Assembly: GCA_011052815.1 (NCBI GenBank)
Contig: DRIG01000064.1
Location: forward strand, 1 to 35,632
Direction: 5' to 3'
Length of the DNA: 35,632 nt
Source: a candidate division WOR-3 bacterium
GTDB taxonomy: Bacteria; Hydrothermota; Tepidihabitantia; SM23-42
Part shown: piece after piece, positions 22,634 to 31,707 of the stretch
Position numbering within the stretch: position 1 is the first letter of the stretch
How the letters are laid out: every line of letters begins with the position of its first letter
Notes under the pieces: model-generated
The model's database searches: none
What the model saw: the letters and a program-made list of their open reading frames with translations, nothing else
Told to the model about the DNA's origin: nothing
Position numbers and translations under genes: made by a program

Positions 22634-23401
22634 TCAAATACTATGTGCTTTATCTGTAAATAGATTCAAAGGTGTTGATTTTAACCTCTTTCTTGCAACA
22701 TCATAATATGCTTTATCAATTTCAAATCCTATAAAACGTCTTTGCATTTCTAGTGCTGCTACTCCTGTAGAACCTACTCCCATAAAAGGATCAAAAACTA
22801 TGTCATTTTCATCGGTTGAAATTCTGATAATATGTTTTAATAGTTTAACAGGCTTTTGAGTAGGATGTTTGGGATTTTTAACCCTTTCAGCCCCCATACA
22901 TATAGGGGTTTCAATAAAATTATGCATTTCTTTTTGAGATATAAAATTCCACTTATGCTTCTTATTCCAAAGTGCAACAATTAATTCGCAACTATTCAAA
23001 AAACCTGCCTTAAATATTTTAGGTGCAGGATTTGTTTTATGCCAGACCATAAATTGAAAAGTATCGAATTCTGAGTCGAAAGCATCATGCCATTTGCCAA
23101 TTAGATTATAACTTGTAAATGCAAAAATATTTCCGTGGGGTTTAATAATTCTTTTAAAATCATCTACCCACTCAGAAGGATTAAATTCTACTTTATCCCA
23201 TAAAGCTAAATCATTATTGATATCTTTTCGCCATTTTAATTTGATATTGCCTGTAGAGTAGGGACTTAAATTATAGGGAGGATCTGTTAGAATAAGATCA
23301 ATACTACTATCTGGTATTGCTTTTATTAGTTTTCTACTGTCTCCTAATATTGTTTTATAAAATTTAATATCATCTATATCAATTTTTTTTATTTTATTCA
23401 T
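22634..23401 (-). CDS. DNA methyltransferase of a type II restriction-modification pair
   Basis: 255 aa. LTDPPY (motif IV) at 38-43 and VFDPFMGVGSTGVAALEM near residues 207-224 (SAM motif), in the order of beta-class amino-methyltransferases (N6-adenine or N4-cytosine). ATG overlaps the TGA of the restriction gene by 4 nt. Full length. Confidence 0.9.
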   Translation of the reverse strand: MNKIKKIDIDDIKFYKTILGDSRKLIKAIPDSSIDLILTDPPYNLSPYSTGNIKLKWRKDINNDLALWDKVEFNPSEWVDDFKRIIKPHGNIFAFTSYNLIGKWHDAFDSEFDTFQFMVWHKTNPAPKIFKAGFLNSCELIVALWNKKHKWNFISQKEMHNFIETPICMGAERVKNPKHPTQKPVKLLKHIIRISTDENDIVFDPFMGVGSTGVAALEMQRRFIGFEIDKAYYDVARKRLKSTPLNLFTDKAHSI

Positions 23402-24234
23402 CCTAAATATTTCCTTTTGATTGAATTTAATGCTTTTCTAATAAAATGTGCATTTTTTTCATATTCAGTTAAAACTATTTTATATCCTTTTTTAGATTTA
23501 CAAATAAAATTCCAAAAATCTTTTCCAATAAGAAGTTCTTCTTCGGCGAAAAATTGTTTTACTCTTTGCTGATTCCAGGGTTTTCCTTCACCATATCGAT
23601 TATAGGCAGTGGCAAAATACAATTTTATTTTTTTACCTTCTTGTAAAGTATTTGATAGAATAGCAAATTGCTCCAATAAAGCTTCCTTCTCAGAACGTGC
23701 CTTTTTATTATCTAAATCACCACCAATTTTCAATTCAATTAAATAATGTGTATCCGTATCGCTATCTATTAAGTAATAATCACTTTCATGTCTTTTAGTT
23801 AAAAGAGTTCCTTTTTCTGGTCTCTTTCTTAAACTTTGATAATCATTAATAGAAGGCTTTTTTTCATGTCGTTTGTATTTTTCTAAAAGACCAGCAATAA
23901 AATTTGTTTGATTGTTACTTAAGGGACCAGAAACTTTTCTGAACACTTTAAAATTTAATTCAGCAATTTGAATGGCCATCTTTTCCAGCATATTTCCAAG
24001 CGAACTATCTAAAGACCTTACAAGAGCAGTATAATATCTGATCTCATCACCTAAAGCTTTGATAAATACATTATGGATTTTCATGTTAATTGTTCCATCT
24101 GGATTGTCATATTCTCCTTCGTGCCGGGCCTGAAATCCCTCTGCATATGCTTGAACATGTGCTTTAACTATTTCCCTAATAGCTTCTTCAATTGATATAG
24201 ATTTCATACTATTATATCTTTCCTGATTATTCAA
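23398..24234 (-). CDS. type II restriction endonuclease, TdeIII/MjaII-like
   Basis: 278 aa from TTG at 24234 (GGGGAG 5 nt ahead; ATG at 24207 is the alternative). DYYLIDSDTDTHYLIELKIGG holds D...ExK, followed by DLDNKKARSEKEALLEQ, a pattern I associate with the TdeIII/MjaII family. Its pairing with the adjacent methylase is firm; the family and any GGNCC specificity are tentative. Start overlaps a 23-codon leader ORF by 8 nt (TTGAATAA). Confidence 0.75.
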   Translation of the reverse strand: MNNQERYNSMKSISIEEAIREIVKAHVQAYAEGFQARHEGEYDNPDGTINMKIHNVFIKALGDEIRYYTALVRSLDSSLGNMLEKMAIQIAELNFKVFRKVSGPLSNNQTNFIAGLLEKYKRHEKKPSINDYQSLRKRPEKGTLLTKRHESDYYLIDSDTDTHYLIELKIGGDLDNKKARSEKEALLEQFAILSNTLQEGKKIKLYFATAYNRYGEGKPWNQQRVKQFFAEEELLIGKDFWNFICKSKKGYKIVLTEYEKNAHFIRKALNSIKRKYLG

Positions 24235-24298
24235 TTTTTCTCCCCTTTAAATATCCCTTTATTGTAATTTTATTAATTTGATCTTTAGATGCTGCCAT
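24227..24298 (-). CDS. 23-codon leader ORF ahead of the restriction gene
   Basis: MAASKDQINKITIKGYLKGR KIE, with GAGGAAAAA upstream. TAA overlaps the TTG start by 8 nt, in the same way as the leaders of SIR2 and hsdM. It might hold back or couple synthesis of the nuclease. Confidence 0.5.
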   Translation of the reverse strand: MAASKDQINKITIKGYLKGRKIE

Positions 24299-24322
24299 AA
24301 ATATTTTTCCTCTTTTCTTTTT

Positions 24323-24350
24323 ATTATGCTAAAAAATGTAAAAAAGTCAA
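24323..24350 (-). promoter_or_regulatory. promoter of the type II system
   Basis: Minus strand: TTGACT (24350-24345), 16 nt, CATAAT (24328-24323). Confidence 0.6.
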
Positions 24351-24396
24351 GATTTTCCTGCAAAGGGCGGAGGGGGAAGGGCATAGGGAGTGGTGC

Positions 24397-24445
24397 TGGA
24401 TGAAAGATCACCCCCACCTTAATCCTCCCCCCTCAAGGGGGAGGA
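24397..24445. repeat. GC-rich palindromic repeat R, copy 3
   Basis: Opposite direction to copies 1 and 2. It marks the edge between the island and the chromosome genes, in a 330-bp purine-rich gap that has no gene I can see; the gap also has the GAGATTCTTCGCTTCGCTCAG part of the 1299 repeat at 24529-24558. Confidence 0.75.
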
Positions 24446-24570
24446 GGAAAGGGGTAAGGGCAAAGGGCGGAGGGCATAGGGAAAGGGAGAAATGGAGAAA
24501 GGGGGAAACGGAGAAACGGGGAAAGAGAGGGAGATTCTTCGCTTCGCTCAGAATGACAAGGAGAGAGGGA

Positions 24571-26115
24571 TTACATTAAGCCTTCGACTTCTCCCCTGAG
24601 CGGTGCTTCGACAACGAAAGAAACTTTTATCGTATATTCTTTATCCGGACTGATTGAGGTTTCCCAGTGATAAATACCCAGTTCTTTTTCTTTGTCTTTG
24701 GTCGGTCTGGGCTCGAATTTAATCTCTTCCACTTTAATCTCAGGATTTTGAGGAACCGGCACAAAGTCGATAATCTTGCATTTAATTTCTTTCTTATGGA
24801 AGTTCTTAATCTTGTTCTCATAGAGAAATTCGTATTTTGTATTCTTCTTGACCAGACCGCCTTTTGACACCTTAGATTTCTTGAGTTCCCGCTTCACCTC
24901 AACCCGTTCATCAATGCCGAAAGAAAGGGTCTCTTCCTGGCTCGGTGCAATGAGCGGCAGACAGATATTGCCGGTGAAGTCATCACCCACATAGGTACCA
25001 CCGCTGCCCGCGAGAAAGAGATAGTCAGTATTGTTCTTGAACTTTCCAGTAAGATAAGCGAGTTCACTCTGGCGCGGTATGATGAGATATTGAAACTCGG
25101 CGTCGAATGACGCATCAATAATCTTGAGTTTACGCTCGGGTTCACCGCTCTTGAGCGTATGTCTGCCTGGTAATCGATAGATAATAGATACCCCTGATTC
25201 GACCGCCACTGTCTCTGGTGCGCCGACGAGTTCTTCATCATAGACCTCTGGCTCTGCGGCAGCCTCCCTCAATGCCTCTGTCTTGGCAACCCTTTGCGGA
25301 GCCGGCTGATAAAAGTCGATATACCAGGGATACGGCTCAGGCGCGGCGCCGCCGTAAGCGGGTTTTGCAGTGGAAAGGTTCAATTCAACATCATTCCAGT
25401 CTTCACCGGTCCGCTGACTGATCTTGCTGAAGTATGATAACTCAATCGTGGACTGCGAAGGTTTTGCCCGCAATTCATAATAGGTCTCCCAGCTTGCACC
25501 ATAAAGAATATATCTGAGTTCAATGGTATATTTTTTCTCTTTATCCGGATGCACATCAAAGATTATTGATTTCCGATTCTGGATATAGGAACGGACGTCG
25601 TTCAGCTCCGCTCTCAGGGCGTCGAGCTTCTTTTTCAGTTCTTTCCGCGCTTGTTCAATCTCAAAAATCCTCTTTTTCGTCTGAATCAGCTCTTCTGAGA
25701 TAAACCGCAGACCTTCACGCCAGGAATCTGGTGATATCTTTGCAGACATTATCTCTTTGGAAAGGATGTCGCGCTGGTTCACTGAAATTGAGTTCAAAAA
25801 CTTCTCTTTTTCCTGCTGGACAACGGTCTCGTCTGACAGGGCACGGTCTTCAACCTCCAGTTTTTTAATGCGGGTCTCCAGTTCTTTAACCCGGGGATGC
25901 GGAACCCTGATATAACCCGGTTTGACCATAACTTCACCGATCTTCAAATCTTTTGCTTTTATTCTAACTGACTGCTCTTCAAGCGCACCCGGTAAATCCA
26001 GAAACGCCACCTCAACCGACTCCTTGAGTTTGAGCTCGGCAATTCTGGTCACCATCACGCGGTCAGAATAGATGGTCACTGAATCGATCTTTGATTTTGC
26101 CTCAACCCTTTTCAT
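24571..26115 (-). CDS. DUF4139 (MuiA-like) protein
   Basis: 514 aa. N-terminal DUF4140 part (SKIDSVTIYSDRVMVTRIAE), a coiled coil at about 75-185, then the DUF4139 beta-rich domain from YILYGASWETYYELRA on. No signal peptide is visible. In other bacteria, relatives are named mucoidy inhibitor A; function not settled. AGGAGG precedes the ATG. Monocistronic with its own promoter. Confidence 0.8.
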   Translation of the reverse strand: MKRVEAKSKIDSVTIYSDRVMVTRIAELKLKESVEVAFLDLPGALEEQSVRIKAKDLKIGEVMVKPGYIRVPHPRVKELETRIKKLEVEDRALSDETVVQQEKEKFLNSISVNQRDILSKEIMSAKISPDSWREGLRFISEELIQTKKRIFEIEQARKELKKKLDALRAELNDVRSYIQNRKSIIFDVHPDKEKKYTIELRYILYGASWETYYELRAKPSQSTIELSYFSKISQRTGEDWNDVELNLSTAKPAYGGAAPEPYPWYIDFYQPAPQRVAKTEALREAAAEPEVYDEELVGAPETVAVESGVSIIYRLPGRHTLKSGEPERKLKIIDASFDAEFQYLIIPRQSELAYLTGKFKNNTDYLFLAGSGGTYVGDDFTGNICLPLIAPSQEETLSFGIDERVEVKRELKKSKVSKGGLVKKNTKYEFLYENKIKNFHKKEIKCKIIDFVPVPQNPEIKVEEIKFEPRPTKDKEKELGIYHWETSISPDKEYTIKVSFVVEAPLRGEVEGLM

Positions 26116-26228
26116 AAAACCTCCTGTATTACTTCATCAACCTCGAGCAATCCCGGTCTCCCGGGTCAACAGAAATAGAAATAACGCCCCAGGGCGGATT
26201 GGTTTTTTTAAAATTAATAACTGTTATA

Positions 26229-26256
26229 ACTTTACACTTTTTGTAGATAATGTCAA
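26229..26256 (-). promoter_or_regulatory. promoter of the DUF4139 gene
   Basis: Minus strand: TTGACA (26256-26251), 16 nt, TAAAGT (26234-26229); close kin of the second hsd promoter. Confidence 0.5.
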
Positions 26257-26294
26257 GGGAATGGGCATAGGGCGAAGAGCAAAGGGAGCGGGGT

Positions 26295-26346
26295 TGGATG
26301 AAAGATCACCCCCACCTTAATCCTCCCCCCTCAAGGGGGAGGAGGA
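26295..26346. repeat. GC-rich palindromic repeat R, copy 4
   Basis: Same repeat as 24397-24445. Lies in the 400-bp gap 26116-26518, which otherwise has purine-rich runs and two promoters. Confidence 0.75.
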
Positions 26347-26374
26347 GCGGAGAATGGGTGAATGGGAGCGGTGT

Positions 26375-26424
26375 TGGATGAAAGATCACCCCCACCTTAA
26401 TCCTCCCCCATCAAGGGGGAGGAG
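26375..26424. repeat. GC-rich palindromic repeat R, copy 5
   Basis: Second copy in tandem, 80 bp after copy 4, including the GGGAGCGG(T/G)GTTGGATGAAAGATC lead-in. Confidence 0.75.
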
Positions 26425-26484
26425 AAGAGGGGAAAGGGCGGGGAGCGGGGGAAACGGAGACGGGGAGAATGGGAGAAACGGCTA

Positions 26485-26512
26485 TTGACTTTTTTGTTGA
26501 TTAAGATATAAT
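26485..26512 (+). promoter_or_regulatory. promoter of the barrel-like protein
   Basis: TTGACT (26485-26490), 16 nt, TATAAT (26507-26512). The ATG is 6 nt further on, so the mRNA is leaderless. Confidence 0.8.
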
Positions 26513-26518
26513 GCCAGT

Positions 26519-27388
26519 ATGAAGAATATCAAGTTTTGTTTAATTGCGCTTTTTATACTGACACTGAGTCCGCTGCAGGCGAATCAGACACGGATGTCGA
26601 CACTGATGACCGGTATTTTCATCGACGACATAACCAATATCAATATCTTTCCGCATCAGCTGATAAAGTACAGAAATTCTCTGTATGCCGATGTTACTGA
26701 AACACTCCAGAATTACGGCATCATGCTCAGTCCGGAAACAAAGTACGGAGCCTTTGGCTGCTGGCAGAATATCGAAGAGAACCAGGGATTCAATATCGGA
26801 TATGCGGTGAATATCGCACGATTCGACATCGGCATAGCCGGCTCACCGATCAAGGATCACACGAACTTCGGCGTGGGCCTGGGACGCACCTATTTCAACC
26901 GACGTTTCGACCTCTCTTTTGTCCTGTACAATGAACCGAATACAACCCGCTACACATTCAATCTGCGTCTCTCCCGAAGAAAGGGTGACTTCATCATCAT
27001 CCCCGCTTACTCGCTCAATTATGTCAGCAATGACGAGGACCTCGATACCCACAAATTCGGCCTGATGTTCAAACGGCTCATCCTCAATGAAGGATTCGTC
27101 TATCTTGCCGGTGAATATGAACTGATAAACAACAGTGAAATAAACGACCTGCTCCACATATATTCGGGTCTGGAACTGCCCATAGGCAAACATATTGTCC
27201 TGCTCTGCGGTATAAAAGAGACCATGACCTATAAATTTGAATCACCTGAGTGGCGGATCGAACCCGGCATCAGCCTGCGCATCAGGGAATTCAGTTTTGA
27301 TTTTCAAATCAACAGCGAAAGATTCTTTGATGACGACGTGAATCTCTTGAAGTCTGTGGGATTTGATTTAGACTTCAGCAAGTTTTAA
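26519..27388 (+). CDS. exported beta-barrel-like protein
   Basis: 289 aa. Signal peptide FCLIALFILTLSPLQA with cleavage after QA; the rest alternates polar and hydrophobic residues with many aromatic ends and finishes in Phe (DLDFSKF), as outer-membrane barrels do. No ribosome site: GCCAGT separates the -10 box from ATG. Not a family I can name. Confidence 0.65.
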   Translation: MKNIKFCLIALFILTLSPLQANQTRMSTLMTGIFIDDITNINIFPHQLIKYRNSLYADVTETLQNYGIMLSPETKYGAFGCWQNIEENQGFNIGYAVNIARFDIGIAGSPIKDHTNFGVGLGRTYFNRRFDLSFVLYNEPNTTRYTFNLRLSRRKGDFIIIPAYSLNYVSNDEDLDTHKFGLMFKRLILNEGFVYLAGEYELINNSEINDLLHIYSGLELPIGKHIVLLCGIKETMTYKFESPEWRIEPGISLRIREFSFDFQINSERFFDDDVNLLKSVGFDLDFSKF

Positions 27389-27401
27389 GGGGGTCTAAGG
27401 C

Positions 27402-27444
27402 TTCCTGACAGAATTCTTTGCCTTGCAAAAAATTCTGTCAGGAA
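27402..27444. repeat. 43-bp near-perfect palindrome
   Basis: TTCCTGACAGAATT with AATTCTGTCAGGAA, and TTTGC/GCAAA inside. It lies between the barrel gene and the tRNA, with GGGGGTTTTACCCCCC (27448-27463) after it. Probably works as a terminator although no T tract follows; could also be a mobile palindrome. Confidence 0.65.
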
Positions 27445-27465
27445 AAAGGGGGTTTTACCCCCCTT

Positions 27466-27538
27466 GGGGGTGTAGCTCAGTTGGGAGAGCAGTGCGTTTG
27501 CAACGCACAGGTCAGCGGTTCGAATCCGCTCACCTCCA
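27466..27538 (+). tRNA. tRNA-Ala(TGC)
   Basis: 73 nt cloverleaf: acceptor GGGGGTG with CACCTCC, D-arm GCTC...GAGC, anticodon stem GTGCG/CGCAC with loop TTTGCAA (anticodon TGC, 27499-27501), T-arm with GGTTCGAATCC. CCA is not encoded. No integrase adjoins it. Confidence 0.97.
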
Positions 27539-27559
27539 TTATTTTTTTGCAGGGTGATG

Positions 27560-28438
27560 TTATTTTCTAATCTGTTTGAGTACCCTTAAAAAATTACCGC
27601 TGAAAATCCTGTTGATATCTGTTTCTTTATAACCTTTTTCCTGAAGTTCTTTTTTTAAATTCTTGAGTCCTGCCGGCTCTTTAATCACGGCGTCGTTGAT
27701 CCCGTCGAAATCACTGCCGATCGCCGCAATCTCAATCCCGAACTTCTCCACAAGATAGTTGATGTGGTCGGCAATCCCATAATCACCCAGATGGTGTTTT
27801 GAAAAGTTGACGCCGATGACTCCTGCCTTTTGCTTGATCGCCGCTATTGCACGGTCGTCGATATTACGCAGAAATGAGGGATTGAGCGCACGCACACAGG
27901 AGTGTGAAGCGATAATCAGGTTCTCCGTGTTTTCGCAGATGTCGAGGACCGTCTTTGTCGAGGCGTGGGACACATCGATTATCACATCGTATTGTCCCAG
28001 TCTCTTCAAGAATTCACGCCCCTTTCTGGTCAACCCTTTTTTATCCGCCTCCAGCGCCGAGTGCGCAAGTTTATTCGAGTTGTTCCAGGTTATTGTAAAG
28101 ACCCGCACACCCAGATTATAGAGCGACTCAATCTGCTCAAAGGTATTGTCAAAGATGTGACCGCCCTCGACCCCGAGGATGAGATTCACCTTTTTACGGT
28201 CGAGTTCTTCAGATGACGTGACTTTATGGAGCACAGGATGTTCATTGAGATAGGCAAGGGTCGAGCCGAGCAATCTGATCGCCTCGACAAAAGGAAAACG
28301 CTCGCCGGGCATAATAAAATGGGCGAACACCGCACCGAGATAATCCTGTCGGTGCAGGTCTTCAGGAACGATGTGATTAAATCTTCTCTTTAAAATGTTG
28401 TGGGGTGTATCACAATGGAGGTCAAAGACCAATGACAT
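27560..28438 (-). CDS. membrane dipeptidase (peptidase M19)
   Basis: 292 aa. FDLHCDTPHN has the first zinc ligands (HxD), GVEGGH the Glu, IDVSHAS and ASHSCVRAL the later His residues, GSDFDG the Asp. Cleaves dipeptides, in bacteria also including D-amino acid ones. No signal peptide, so cytoplasmic. GAAAGGTGA 4 nt before ATG contains the stop of the phosphoesterase gene, so the two are coupled. Confidence 0.92.
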   Translation of the reverse strand: MSLVFDLHCDTPHNILKRRFNHIVPEDLHRQDYLGAVFAHFIMPGERFPFVEAIRLLGSTLAYLNEHPVLHKVTSSEELDRKKVNLILGVEGGHIFDNTFEQIESLYNLGVRVFTITWNNSNKLAHSALEADKKGLTRKGREFLKRLGQYDVIIDVSHASTKTVLDICENTENLIIASHSCVRALNPSFLRNIDDRAIAAIKQKAGVIGVNFSKHHLGDYGIADHINYLVEKFGIEIAAIGSDFDGINDAVIKEPAGLKNLKKELQEKGYKETDINRIFSGNFLRVLKQIRK

Positions 28439-28442
28439 AATA

Positions 28443-29543
28443 TCACCTTTCTTTATTTTTTTTATCGATTAACAGAGAATCGAATACCACGCCGGCAGTA
28501 TCAACCGCATAAAATTCCAGGCGGTCATCCTTTATATCAATAACACAGAAATGGTATTTATTGGTTGAGGCTGCAGTCCAGGAACTGTTCGAAACTCCAT
28601 AAAGCGGTGCTCCGCCGCCGCCGGTGACGACATAGACCACGCCGTTTATCGGCCTGGTGCGTTCATAACTATGGTCATGACCATTAAAGACCAGATCAAC
28701 ATTATACTTTTCAAAAATCACACACCACTTCTCCCTCACCTTTAACCGGCTGCCGTGACTGCCTGATGAATACGGCGGCCTATGAAAGACCGCAAAGGTC
28801 CAGTCAATCAGTGTATCCTGAGCAGTCTCTTCAAGATTCTTCACGAGCCACTCGTATTGTTCGCCGTAAATATCAGTCTCGGTATTGAGAACAAAAATCC
28901 GCGCATTACCATAATCAACCCGATAATAGTCTTCTTTGCCGGGCAATGCAAAGGCACTGTCGTAAAACCAGAAGGGATACTCATGATTACCGATCGCCGG
29001 GATAAATTGTTTGCAACTTATAACCGTATCTTCAATATTAAAAAATGTACACCAGTCTGTGGTATCACCGCCTTCATTAACCAGGTCACCGGTATGCACG
29101 AGAAAATCAAAATCATAATTACTGATCTGATTGATTACGGCATGGTGTGCCTGAGAATCACTGCGTGTATCACCGAATGCAATAAAAGTGAATGTATCCG
29201 CATTCTTCGGAAAGGTGCGGAATGTATACAGGTCACTGTCCGGTAATACCCGATAAAAATATCGTGTGCCCGGTTCAAGACCGCTCAATTCAATATGGTG
29301 GAAATGAACAAGCCGATCACTGACAAGAGTATCTTTGAGTGTGGAATCAACGCCGTAGGCAAGCACACTCGACTCAGGAAGTGCACTGATCCAGTTTATG
29401 TATATCGAGGTCTCCGGAACATCAGCGGGTGTCAGATACGGCCGGGAATCAAAGAGCCCGTAAGCACCCACTCCCTGCACGACAAGCAGGAACATAAATA
29501 AAAATTTTGAATTTCTGTTATTTAAAAAATTTCCATTCTGCAT
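28443..29543 (-). CDS. exported metallophosphoesterase (purple acid phosphatase-like)
   Basis: 366 aa. Signal peptide FLFMFLLVVQGVGAYG; fibronectin-like N-domain (ETSIYINWIS...GLEPGTRYFYRV); then AFGDTRSD, HTGDLVNEGGD, GNHEYPF and NGHDHSYERT, the five blocks of the metal site. Probably periplasmic phosphate-ester hydrolase. RBS GAGG before the ATG. Confidence 0.88.
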   Translation of the reverse strand: MQNGNFLNNRNSKFLFMFLLVVQGVGAYGLFDSRPYLTPADVPETSIYINWISALPESSVLAYGVDSTLKDTLVSDRLVHFHHIELSGLEPGTRYFYRVLPDSDLYTFRTFPKNADTFTFIAFGDTRSDSQAHHAVINQISNYDFDFLVHTGDLVNEGGDTTDWCTFFNIEDTVISCKQFIPAIGNHEYPFWFYDSAFALPGKEDYYRVDYGNARIFVLNTETDIYGEQYEWLVKNLEETAQDTLIDWTFAVFHRPPYSSGSHGSRLKVREKWCVIFEKYNVDLVFNGHDHSYERTRPINGVVYVVTGGGGAPLYGVSNSSWTAASTNKYHFCVIDIKDDRLEFYAVDTAGVVFDSLLIDKKNKER

Positions 29544-29557
29544 TTTTCAACCTCTGT

Positions 29558-29698
29558 TCAACCCACGATTATCTTATAAAGGATAAAGAGCAGCACGACC
29601 ATCACGATAATGCCGATACCCACAAAGCGGAACGGCTTGTAATGTTTTTTTCTCGGGATGAGTCTGCCCTCTTTGAAATTATATCTCTTCTTTATCAT
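29558..29698 (-). CDS. 46-codon single-pass membrane protein
   Basis: MIKKRYNFKEGRLIPRKKHY then a helix of about 22 residues (FVGIGIIVMVVLLFILYKII) and stop. Positive-inside start. GGAGG 13 nt ahead. It sits between the PBP4 gene and the phosphoesterase gene in the same direction and keeps an intact frame. No name. Confidence 0.65.
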   Translation of the reverse strand: MIKKRYNFKEGRLIPRKKHYKPFRFVGIGIIVMVVLLFILYKIIVG

Positions 29699-29725
29699 AA
29701 ATTTTGATCATCCTCCGTCATCTTC

Positions 29726-31141
29726 CTATTCTTTGCTCTGCAGCTCCGTGCCGTCTCCGGTCAGGTTTTCATAGAGCGCCCGAATAATCTCTTCCTGCAG
29801 CCTTTCAATCTCTTTTCTCGGACGCACAAAATTATTAAAGAGCATTGAAAAGCAATAATCCGTATCATTGATATGCAGATATCCGGAAAGGCAGGAGACC
29901 GCATGCAGAGTACCGGTCTTGGCGCGCAGATATCCGTCGAAATCCTGGAATCTCCGTTCCAGGGTTCCTTCACCTGATGAAGGCAGGAGTTCGAAAAAAG
30001 CCGATGCATACCTTGACAGATACAGATAACGCAGCACAAGGCTGATTTGATAAGGTGAAATCAGGTTGTGGCGTGACAGACCAGAGCCGTCCCAGAGTGA
30101 AACCCGACCGGTATCGGCACCGCACACCGCCAGAAACCGCTTCAGCATTCTTATGCCGGCGACAAAGCTTCCCTCGCCGTAATACCGGGCTCCCAGGGTC
30201 TTCAACAGGGTCTCGGCATAGAGATTCACGCTCTCGACATTGAGTTCGTGAAGGATATGGAGCAGCGGTTCGGAAACAATCGAATCCAGGATTACAAGTG
30301 GACCTGATTGCACAGCCGGTTCAAAAGCCCTGCGGAGCCGACCTTTGAATTCAATGCCCTCTTTGAGCAGCCGCTCCTTAAAACAGGTGCCGAAAAAGAG
30401 CGCCGGATCCTTGACCGACACCTCGATATTTCTGGTATGTCCTGCACCGATGCCGCCGCTCACATAGATGATGTTCGCCTCGGGCCGACGCAGGATGATG
30501 ATGCTGTCTTCACCCTCTTTGGTGCGCATATCATTGATCAACTTCACATATTCGGTCTCGGGTTCAATCACAACGTCGGCGTAATCACCGACCCGGGTCG
30601 CCTCGATCCTGACATTGACACAATTCTTGTTTATGGACAACGCCGATACCTCTGGAGCGTATCGTGCATCAAGATAATGCCATGCCCAGCCCACGGGCAG
30701 CCGCTCAAATCTGAAATTGTTGCCGTTCAAACTCAACTCGGTGAAATATGTATCATCCAGGATGATATCGCCCTCAATCTCTTTTATCTTTCGGTTCTTA
30801 AGCGCCAGAATGAACTGCTCCAGGTCTTCCAGTTCGAGCATCGGGTCACCGCCGCCGATAATCACGAGGTCGCCTTTGAGCCGATCCTTTTCTATCTTTC
30901 CCTGAAAACCGAGTCTGGTCTTGAAACGGTGTTCTGGTCCGAGGAAAAAGAGACCGGCTCCACTGGTGACGATCTTCATATTCGAAGCTGGAATGAGCAA
31001 CTTCTGACTGAAGCGGGCGTAAACCACACTGTCATTACTCAGATTCAACACATAGATACCGTAATTCGCCGACCCCAGGTCAGCCTGGTTCAAAATACTG
31101 TCGAGGGAAACCAGTGAAAAGAGATAGATCATCAATATCAT
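29726..31141 (-). CDS. dacB: D-Ala-D-Ala carboxypeptidase/endopeptidase (PBP4, S13)
   Basis: 471 aa. Signal-like N-terminus; SxxK at 53-56 (SNMK), SVN at 304-306, KTGT at 407-410: the three penicillin-binding motifs with the long insert between the first two that marks PBP4. Trims peptidoglycan cross-links. ATG overlaps the YceD stop by 4 nt. Confidence 0.9.
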   Translation of the reverse strand: MILMIYLFSLVSLDSILNQADLGSANYGIYVLNLSNDSVVYARFSQKLLIPASNMKIVTSGAGLFFLGPEHRFKTRLGFQGKIEKDRLKGDLVIIGGGDPMLELEDLEQFILALKNRKIKEIEGDIILDDTYFTELSLNGNNFRFERLPVGWAWHYLDARYAPEVSALSINKNCVNVRIEATRVGDYADVVIEPETEYVKLINDMRTKEGEDSIIILRRPEANIIYVSGGIGAGHTRNIEVSVKDPALFFGTCFKERLLKEGIEFKGRLRRAFEPAVQSGPLVILDSIVSEPLLHILHELNVESVNLYAETLLKTLGARYYGEGSFVAGIRMLKRFLAVCGADTGRVSLWDGSGLSRHNLISPYQISLVLRYLYLSRYASAFFELLPSSGEGTLERRFQDFDGYLRAKTGTLHAVSCLSGYLHINDTDYCFSMLFNNFVRPRKEIERLQEEIIRALYENLTGDGTELQSKE

Positions 31142-31707
31142 CTTGTCCCACCCTGTCTTTGTTTGACCTTTTTACGCACCGCCTTTTTGTCAGTGACCGG
31201 TGTAAAGAGCCCGACGCTTTCAACCTTACACTTACAAGCCGATTTGTTCCTGTTTTTGCCGCAGACCGGACACAGACCCGCACAGTCTTTTTTGCACAGC
31301 GGAGCAATCGGGATGGAAAGGATAATCGCCTCCCGTATCCCGATACCCAGGTCAATATGATTACCCGTATAATAGACCTTATCGATGTCGGTCTTTTTCA
31401 AATTCACCTTCTCGACATTGAGATACGGATCAGTGCCCTGCACATAACTGAGCAGGAGATCGGCTTTAAAGTCCCGGGTGAATCCTCCGAGACACCGCAC
31501 ACAGATAAAAGCAGCGGAAAATTGCACATTGAACCGCACCACCAGGCCGCTCGCTGAATTGTTTATCCTGACATCAGCGCTGATCCGATGGAACTTCTTG
31601 ACCGGGTAAGCCTCCAGGTTCAGCTCTTTCGCCTTGATATCGATGAATTCAAAGAATGTCGCATCTTCGATGGTCTTTACCGGGACCAGAAATCTCGAGG
31701 CAGCTAT
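31138..31707 (-). CDS. YceD (DUF177) protein, unusual ATA start
   Basis: 189 aa if read from ATA at 31707. C-terminal half has CVRCLGGF and CKKDCAGLCPVCGKNRN, typical of YceD, thought to affect 23S rRNA processing or stability. The first 55 codons (VPVKTIEDATFFEFIDIKAK, NLEAYPVKKF) are family-like but contain no ATG, GTG or TTG; GGAG lies 8 nt ahead of the ATA, which overlaps the upstream TAG. A GTG at 31542 would remove that conserved region. No rpmF follows. Confidence 0.75.
   Translation of the reverse strand: MAASRFLVPVKTIEDATFFEFIDIKAKELNLEAYPVKKFHRISADVRINNSASGLVVRFNVQFSAAFICVRCLGGFTRDFKADLLLSYVQGTDPYLNVEKVNLKKTDIDKVYYTGNHIDLGIGIREAIILSIPIAPLCKKDCAGLCPVCGKNRNKSACKCKVESVGLFTPVTDKKAVRKKVKQRQGGTR

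Noticed and set aside
30308-31117. 269-codon rightward open frame
   Set aside because: Antisense to the PBP4 gene, whose motifs are complete.
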